Virus record (IMG/VR): IMGVR_UViG_3300048433_000130
Coordinates: 1 to 26,860 of that record
Source of the DNA: a virus
Length of the DNA: 26,860 bases
Reading direction: 5' to 3' (one strand)
Of the stretch, positions 22,629 to 26,860 are shown piece after piece. A program made the translations under genes and the position numbers. The stretch's first letter is position 1. Every line of letters begins with the position of its first letter. Below the pieces are notes generated by a model. The model saw nothing but the letters and a program-made list of their open reading frames with translations, had not been told where the DNA came from and searched no databases.

Positions 22629-23937
22629 AGCTAGAAAAATTTCTGATCTATTAGATGCAAATGGTCAAGTAGATAATTCAGATATACTTAATGTAGATGC
22701 TGCTAAAGTTACTACAGGAACATTTGCAGCAGCTAGAATAGATAATAATTCTTTAGGTAATGTTACAGCTTTACCTTTTACAACTGGAACAGATTGGCAA
22801 TCATCAATTAAAACATCTGATTTTACAGCAGCTGCTAATAAAGGTTATTGGGTAGATACATCATCAAACACAGTAACTGTTACTTTCCCCTCTTCTGCAA
22901 GTGTAGGGGATACTATTGAATTAGTAGACTATGCAAGAAATTGGGCAACAAATAAAATTATTATAGATAGTAATGGATTAAACTATCAAGGAGATCCAGA
23001 CACATTTAATGTTGAATACGACACAAGTGGTCAAGGATTAAGAATAGTTTATTCTGGTGCAACTAAAGGATGGATACCTACTTCTGATGATGTTTCAGAA
23101 GATAATCCAGCACCTCCTACTTATAACATAAATACTTTAACTATTGCTGGAGGTGGAGCTGGTGGTAATAGACACTCTGGTGGTGGTGGTGCTGGGGGTA
23201 TGTTAACAACAAACTCAGTAACTTTAAATCAAGGAATACAGTACACTATTACTGTAGGTGCTGGAGGAGCTGGAACAGCTTATGATGCATCTGCTGGTAA
23301 TAATGGGGTAAACTCAACTATTTCTGGTAGTAATATATCAACACTTACTGCTTTCGGTGGAGGTGGTGGAGGTATCTACCACAATGCTGGTCACATAAAT
23401 GGACAAAATGGTGGCTCTGGTGGGGGTGGTGCATCAACGTCTACTGGAGGATCTGGAACATCTGGTCAAGGTAATAATGGAGGAAGTGGTACTGGTCAAA
23501 CTGCATCAGAATATGGAGGGGCCGGAGGTGGTGGAGCTGGAGCTGCTGGTTCTAATGGATCTGGTGCTGCTGGTGGTGCTGGTGGAAATGGTGCTGCATC
23601 TTCTATTACTGGTTCATCTGTAACATATGCTGGAGGTGGAGGTGGTTCTTCTTACAGTACTAATAGTGCTGGAGGTGCAGCTGGTTCTGGTGGTGGTGCA
23701 GCTGGTACTGGAACAGAACCTGGAAATAATGCGTCAGTAAACACCGGTGGTGGTGGAGGTGGTAACACACACGACAATTCTGGTACTAGTAGATCTGGTA
23801 ATGGTGGTTCTGGTATAGTAATATTAAGCATACCTACTGCTAATTATTCTGGAACAACAACTGGTTCACCATCAGTTGCAACATCTGGTTCAAATAAAAT
23901 ATTAACATTTACAGGTTCGGGGAGTTATACAGCATAA
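22621..23937 (+). CDS. Second fibre/adhesin protein with glycine-rich domain
   Basis: A 438-residue protein overlapping the first MAH gene by 8 bases. Residues 1-40 (M-T-K-A-R-K-I-S-D-L-L-D-A-N-G) resemble attachment segments common in marine phage fibres. Residues about 55-155 form a beta module (Y-W-V-D-T-S-S-N-T-V-T-V-T-F-P), and residues about 170-405 a Gly-rich domain. It lacks the T7-type N-terminus and shaft repeats of the first fibre. Its Gly-rich part is homologous to the first: both hold G-S-G-T-S-G-Q-G, I-T-G-S-S-V-T, a T-V-G-A-G-G-A-G strand and the ending G-G-S-G-I-V-I. A short beta tail (T-N-K-I-L-T-F-like) follows. It could bind on the first fibre or be an alternative tip. Confidence 0.85.
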   Translation: MTKARKISDLLDANGQVDNSDILNVDAAKVTTGTFAAARIDNNSLGNVTALPFTTGTDWQSSIKTSDFTAAANKGYWVDTSSNTVTVTFPSSASVGDTIELVDYARNWATNKIIIDSNGLNYQGDPDTFNVEYDTSGQGLRIVYSGATKGWIPTSDDVSEDNPAPPTYNINTLTIAGGGAGGNRHSGGGGAGGMLTTNSVTLNQGIQYTITVGAGGAGTAYDASAGNNGVNSTISGSNISTLTAFGGGGGGIYHNAGHINGQNGGSGGGGASTSTGGSGTSGQGNNGGSGTGQTASEYGGAGGGGAGAAGSNGSGAAGGAGGNGAASSITGSSVTYAGGGGGSSYSTNSAGGAAGSGGGAAGTGTEPGNNASVNTGGGGGGNTHDNSGTSRSGNGGSGIVILSIPTANYSGTTTGSPSVATSGSNKILTFTGSGSYTA

Positions 23938-24284
23938 TGGCACATTTTGTAAAATTAGGAATGGGGAATAAAGTCTTAACAGTTGAAGTAGTATCTAATG
24001 ACATTGCAACAACTGAACAAGCTGGAGTAGATTTTTTAAATAACTTATATGGAACAAGGGATGTTTGGAAACAAACTTCTTATAATGGAACAATAAGAAA
24101 AAACTTTGCTGGTGTTGGTGATACTTACGATCAAACTAGAGATGCATTTATTTCACCAAAACCTTTTAACAGTTGGACATTAGATGAAGATACTTGTCTA
24201 TGGAAAGCTCCAGTTGATTATCCTACAGATGGACAAAGATATTATTGGAATGAAGAAACACAATCTTGGGAATTAACAGAATAA
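23937..24284 (+). CDS. MAH-family fibre-associated protein 2
   Basis: A 115-residue paralogue of the 22236-22628 product, starting on the last base of the second fibre (TAATG). Matching positions include W-K-Q-T-S-Y-N, R-K-N-F-A-G-V-G, T-Y-D, D-A-F-I-S-P-K-P-F-N-S-W-T-L and D-T-C-L-W. It differs mostly by lacking the insertion near residue 50 and by a more divergent first 35 residues. Its repeated place directly after a Gly-rich fibre gene argues for a functional pair with that fibre. The exact role is unknown. Confidence 0.8.
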   Translation: MAHFVKLGMGNKVLTVEVVSNDIATTEQAGVDFLNNLYGTRDVWKQTSYNGTIRKNFAGVGDTYDQTRDAFISPKPFNSWTLDEDTCLWKAPVDYPTDGQRYYWNEETQSWELTE

Positions 24285-24288
24285 TACA

Positions 24289-24510
24289 ATGGCTAGAGTT
24301 TCAAAAAAAGCAACAGTACAAAGTGTAACTCTAAAACACATTAACGAAAAGTTAGATCACATCCATAAAGATCTAGATCAAAATACTAAAGATATCGTAG
24401 AATTAAAGCAGCAAGTTGCTATGGGCCGAGGTGGTCTTAAAGTGATCTTCTATATTGGAGCTATAATTTCTATAATAATTGGAGGTTTAAAGATTGGAAA
24501 AATTATCTAA
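24289..24510 (+). CDS. Small coiled-coil protein with C-terminal membrane segment
   Basis: A 73-residue protein at the start of the lysis region. Residues 13-45 form a probable coiled coil (L-K-H-I-N-E-K-L-D-H-I-H-K-D-L), followed by a hydrophobic, Gly-containing span at about 50-70 (V-I-F-Y-I-G-A-I-I-S-I-I-I-G-G-L). An N-terminal coil with one C-terminal membrane span is the layout of XhlA-type holin-associated proteins. It may be a holin, an accessory, or an anchor for another lysis protein. It starts 4 bases after the second MAH gene. Confidence 0.7.
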   Translation: MARVSKKATVQSVTLKHINEKLDHIHKDLDQNTKDIVELKQQVAMGRGGLKVIFYIGAIISIIIGGLKIGKII

Positions 24511-24746
24511 TGAATTGGATGTTGATTGGAACCTTATGCCTACTAACTAACGTAGGAGATCTTGGCAGCTTGAGCTGTGTAAGAGTTGCTAGTGAAATTA
24601 AGTTTGCAAATTACGATGCTTGTAATGAATATTCTCTTCTAATTGTAGATGAATTTTCAACAGAGGTACAAAAATATCCTGGACAAAAAATAGAATTCTA
24701 TTGTGTGCCTTACCAATCAATCAAACTGAAAGGAACAAAAATATGA
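24510..24746 (+). CDS. Small probable exported cysteine protein A
   Basis: A 78-residue protein starting on the previous stop (TAATG). Residues 1-22 are hydrophobic with little charge (W-M-L-I-G-T-L-C-L-L) and could act as a signal or membrane anchor. The mature part has cysteines in the context Y-D-A-C-N-E-Y and I-E-F-Y-C-V-P-Y, probably a disulfide in the periplasm. No canonical lipobox is seen. It is similar in build to the product at 25551-25799. Its stop overlaps the holin start as ATGA. Confidence 0.65.
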   Translation: MNWMLIGTLCLLTNVGDLGSLSCVRVASEIKFANYDACNEYSLLIVDEFSTEVQKYPGQKIEFYCVPYQSIKLKGTKI

Positions 24747-25156
24747 TACAAGGATTGTCTGCCCTACTCCCTATAATTAATAAAGCTGTGGACCTGGTGC
24801 CTGATAAAAATAAAATTGCAAAACAAAAAGCAGATCTAGAAAAAGAATTAATGAAAGCTCTTGTCGATGTAGACAAGGAACAAGCAAAAATAAATAGAGC
24901 TGATGCCCAGGCTACTGGAGCTTTGTCTTGGATACAGAGATTGTGGAGGCCCTGTCTTGCATGGGTGTGTGTGTTAGCTTTCATGTTCCAGTTCTTAGTT
25001 ATACCAATTACAAATTGGATCTGTGCTATGAGAGGTACAACAATAGATCTTCCTACCCTGGACAGTTCGACCTTGATGACAGTTTTATTTTCATTGCTCG
25101 GCCTCACCGGTGCTAGAAGTTTCGATAAGTTAAAAAAAATTAGCGACAAAAAGTGA
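24743..25156 (+). CDS. Holin, 3TM gene-transfer-agent type
   Basis: The start at ATG 24743 gives 137 residues. It is preferred to 24701 because it follows AAAGGA (24729-24734) and forms an ATGA overlap with the previous stop. Residues 20-60 are a charged helix (P-D-K-N-K-I-A-K-Q-K, Q-A-K-I-N-R-A-D-A-Q-A). W-I-Q-R-L-W-R-P-C-L-A-W follows, then hydrophobic spans about 66-87 and 108-124. The pattern Q-x-x-x-N-x-x-x-A-x-x-x-x-x-x-x-x-x-x-W-R-P matches the family of 3TM holins known from gene transfer agents. Holins permeabilise the inner membrane and release the endolysin. The amidase gene lies downstream. Confidence 0.82.
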   Translation: MIQGLSALLPIINKAVDLVPDKNKIAKQKADLEKELMKALVDVDKEQAKINRADAQATGALSWIQRLWRPCLAWVCVLAFMFQFLVIPITNWICAMRGTTIDLPTLDSSTLMTVLFSLLGLTGARSFDKLKKISDKK

Positions 25157-25551
25157 AACGATTAGATCTCTCAGATAAGACACCAGTTTCTATGCCAATG
25201 AAAAATCTTTTGAGCATAGTTTCAGCCTGTCTTGTGGGAGCTTGGTTTGCTTTTACTGTTGTTGAAAGATTAAACATAATTGAAACAGAACAAAAATTAA
25301 TGCTCAATGATTTACAGAAAGCTAATGAGTTCATTGTAGGTGTACCAAAAGGCAACATGGTATCTCCACAAATAAATGAGTTGTTCATGTTGGTAGAATT
25401 TATCAGCAGCAACCAGGAGAAACTAAAAGAAAGTGTAGAGGAAGAAATGCCAGAGATAAATAAACTTAGATTAAAGGTAGAGTTCCTAGAGGACAGACTA
25501 GAGAAGTCAGAAATAATAATTGATAAACTTAGAAACAATGGAACACATTAA
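25153..25551 (+). CDS. Membrane-anchored coiled-coil protein, possible inner-membrane spanin
   Basis: The GTG start overlaps the holin stop as GTGA. The product has 132 residues: a short N-terminal segment with M-P-M-K, a hydrophobic span at about 18-37 (L-L-S-I-V-S-A-C-L-V-G-A-W-F-A-F), and then about 95 residues of charged coil rich in Leu, Glu and Lys. One N-terminal anchor plus a long periplasmic coil is the layout of inner-membrane spanins such as Rz. Similar proteins are common in marine phage lysis regions, as I recall, mostly unnamed. A spanin would need an outer-membrane partner; the next gene is the obvious candidate but lacks a lipobox. Confidence 0.7.
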   Translation: MKRLDLSDKTPVSMPMKNLLSIVSACLVGAWFAFTVVERLNIIETEQKLMLNDLQKANEFIVGVPKGNMVSPQINELFMLVEFISSNQEKLKESVEEEMPEINKLRLKVEFLEDRLEKSEIIIDKLRNNGTH

Positions 25552-25799
25552 TGACTAGCATAGCTATAGTATTTGCATTGTTAATGTTTAACTCTCAAGG
25601 AGATCCTAGTGATTGGAAAACCTCAGAAGAGTTTATGTACACCGACAATCTATCTAGTTGTATGAAATTACGAAGAGAGGCTACTCGCAACACCAATGGT
25701 AAAGTTACATTTAAATGTATCCAGGCTGAAGTAGAATTAGAAATATTAGAAGTAGATAAATCTTTACATATCAACAAAATAATAAGGGAAGTAAAATGA
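25551..25799 (+). CDS. Small probable exported cysteine protein B
   Basis: An 82-residue protein starting on the previous stop. Residues 1-15 are hydrophobic (S-I-A-I-V-F-A-L-L-M-F) and suggest a signal or anchor. The rest is charged, with C-M-K-L near residue 37 and F-K-C-I-Q-A near 55, a cysteine pair spaced much as in the 24510-24746 product (C, helix, G-x-K-[IV]-x-F-x-C). It may be a paralogue of that protein. It could pair with the upstream coil protein, but no outer-membrane signal is visible. The stop overlaps the amidase start as ATGA. Confidence 0.6.
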   Translation: MTSIAIVFALLMFNSQGDPSDWKTSEEFMYTDNLSSCMKLRREATRNTNGKVTFKCIQAEVELEILEVDKSLHINKIIREVK

Positions 25800-26209
25800 T
25801 AGAAAGAAAAGAAACTAAATACATTGTAATACATTGTGCTGATACTCCAGCTGATATGGACATTGGTGTAGAAACAATTCGTAAGTGGCATGTTGAAGAA
25901 AGAAAATGGTCAGACGTAGGTTATCATTATGTTATTAAAAGAGATGGCAAGATAGAACCAGCAAGAGATGTTAAGCTGCAAGGCGCACACGCAAAGGCTG
26001 TCAATTCTAAATCAGTAGGTATATGCCTAGTGGGTAGAGGTGATAATTTTACAGAAGATCAATTTTTTGGATTACATAATTTAATAAACACTCTTAACAG
26101 TATGTACGATGATTTAGAAATTATTGGACACTCTGATGTTGAACCTAAAAAACCACATTGCCCTGGGTTCAATGTAAAAGAATGGGTCCAAGAAGAATTT
26201 TATGGCTAA
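25796..26209 (+). CDS. N-acetylmuramoyl-L-alanine amidase (T7 lysozyme-like endolysin)
   Basis: A 137-residue zinc amidase that cuts the bond between muramic acid and the stem peptide to burst the host. Probable zinc ligands are His13 (Y-I-V-I-H-C-A-D), His112 (I-I-G-H-S-D-V) and Cys122 (P-H-C-P-G-F). The catalytic Tyr is Tyr43 (V-G-Y-H-Y-V-I), and a Lys at 118 or 119 corresponds to the Lys before the Cys ligand in T7 lysozyme. Size and motif order match the single-domain Amidase_2 type with no cell-wall-binding domain and no signal peptide, so it needs the holin. T7 lysozyme also inhibits T7 RNA polymerase; whether this does is unknown, as no such polymerase is in view. The start is an ATGA overlap. 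Confidence 0.93.
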   Translation: MIERKETKYIVIHCADTPADMDIGVETIRKWHVEERKWSDVGYHYVIKRDGKIEPARDVKLQGAHAKAVNSKSVGICLVGRGDNFTEDQFFGLHNLINTLNSMYDDLEIIGHSDVEPKKPHCPGFNVKEWVQEEFYG

Positions 26210-26860
26210 AGGATATTCTCGTGTTCTCGTTATTTCAGATCTCCATTGTCCTTGGGAACACCCAGATGCGTTTGCATTTTTAAAAGCATTAAAGAAAAAA
26301 ATTAAGCCGGACTTTGTGCTGGGAGCTGGAGATGAAGCTGATGCACACGGACTGTCATTTCATGACACAGATAGTGATCTTATGTCAGCCGGTGATGAGC
26401 TTATTGCTACTAAAAAGAAACTACATAAATTAGAAAAAATTTTTCCAAAGATGACACTACTGCATTCTAATCACTCATCATTAATCTATAGAAGAGCATT
26501 GAAACATGGAATGCCAAGAGCTTACTTAAAACATTACAACGAATTTTTAGAAGTAGGACCAGAATGGGAATGGGTAGATGATATTACAATACCATTATCA
26601 GATGGTACTAAAGCATTTGCTACGCATGGAATGTCGGCTGATGGTTTAAAACTTGCCATGCAATATGGACTTCACACGATCCAGGGCCATTTTCATTCGA
26701 AGATGAATATACAATACTTCTCAAATCCATCTTCATTAATATGGTCCATGCAAGTTGGCTGCTTAACAAAACAATCTTCATTAGCATTCGAGTATGCTCG
26801 TAATTTTAAAATGAGATTTGTTATTGGGACAGGAGCTGTCATTAATGGTCAACCTAAAAT
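26202..26860 (+). CDS. Calcineurin-like metallophosphoesterase (partial, 3' end missing)
   Basis: The ATG at 26202 overlaps the amidase gene by 8 bases and the frame stays open to the right edge (219 codons). Metal-site motifs occur in the family order: S-D-L-H (Asp13, His15), G-A-G-D-E (Asp44), S-N-H (Asn90, His91), T-H-G (His142) and G-H-F-H (His163, His165). The usual G-D becomes A-G-D and the G-N-H-D block reads S-N-H-S, a mild variant, but all metal ligands remain. Such enzymes hydrolyse phosphomono- or diesters, including nucleotides. In phages the substrate is usually unknown; lambda has a related protein phosphatase. Its position after the lysis genes could mean a nucleotide-scavenging or host-signalling role. 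Confidence 0.88.
   Translation, partial: MAKGYSRVLVISDLHCPWEHPDAFAFLKALKKKIKPDFVLGAGDEADAHGLSFHDTDSDLMSAGDELIATKKKLHKLEKIFPKMTLLHSNHSSLIYRRALKHGMPRAYLKHYNEFLEVGPEWEWVDDITIPLSDGTKAFATHGMSADGLKLAMQYGLHTIQGHFHSKMNIQYFSNPSSLIWSMQVGCLTKQSSLAFEYARNFKMRFVIGTGAVINGQPK

Noticed and set aside
24721-25149. A 142-codon frame on the - strand
   Set aside because: It lies opposite the holin gene, whose family motifs are clear. No other - strand gene is supported anywhere in the window.

Overview
The window looks like a contiguous piece of a tailed-phage genome with a T7-like, short-tailed (podovirus-type) virion. Every supported gene is on the + strand and the genes are tightly packed. Base composition is AT-rich, by eye about one third G+C. 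The low G+C, the T7-type portal, tail-tube and internal-virion genes, and the families of small marine-phage proteins suggest a marine phage. A SAR11 (Pelagibacter) phage of the kind common in ocean viromes is my best guess, but the host is an inference. No phage RNA polymerase, DNA polymerase or integrase lies in the window, and both ends cut through genes.

Layout. Bases 1-311 are the tail of a probable replication-module gene. A 199-bp intergenic region follows, holding a perfect TTGACA box, a C-run/G-run hairpin and a TTTAC-N5-GTAAA dyad. Bases 511-4939 carry a small acidic protein with an SSB-like C-terminal tip, small and large terminase subunits, a T7 gp13-like GNAT-type protein, and a string of short, mostly very basic genes. 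Bases 4939-8933 are the head module: portal, Bbp19-like protein, scaffold, major capsid protein and a probable decoration protein. A terminator-like element precedes the capsid gene and a strong hairpin follows the capsid/decoration pair. Bases 8987-18973 encode tail tubular proteins A and B and four probable internal virion (ejection) proteins, the last of 1006 residues.

Bases 19032-24284 are the host-recognition module. It holds two fibre genes ending in glycine-rich domains, each followed by a small protein of one paralogous family (names starting MAH), so the two-gene cassette is present twice. The first fibre also contains two blocks of 12-residue repeats. Bases 24289-26209 are the lysis region: a coil-plus-membrane protein, a 3TM-family holin, a membrane-anchored coiled coil that could be an inner-membrane spanin, two small exported cysteine-containing proteins, and a T7-lysozyme-like amidase. 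A calcineurin-like phosphoesterase runs off the right edge.

The genes form a virion assembly and lysis programme: packaging motor, portal and capsid, tail tube, ejected internal proteins, fibres, then lysis. Fourteen gene junctions are the same one-base stop/start overlap TAATG, often without a strong Shine-Dalgarno site, and others overlap as ATGA or GTGA. Translational coupling is therefore likely to set protein ratios. Strong ribosome sites are seen before the capsid gene, the decoration gene, the small basic gene at 4254 and the first MAH gene. The most interesting signals are the duplicated fibre/MAH cassette, the SSB-like tail on the 511-840 product, the CxC-repeat miniprotein at 4138-4254, and the matching dyads in the two largest intergenic gaps.
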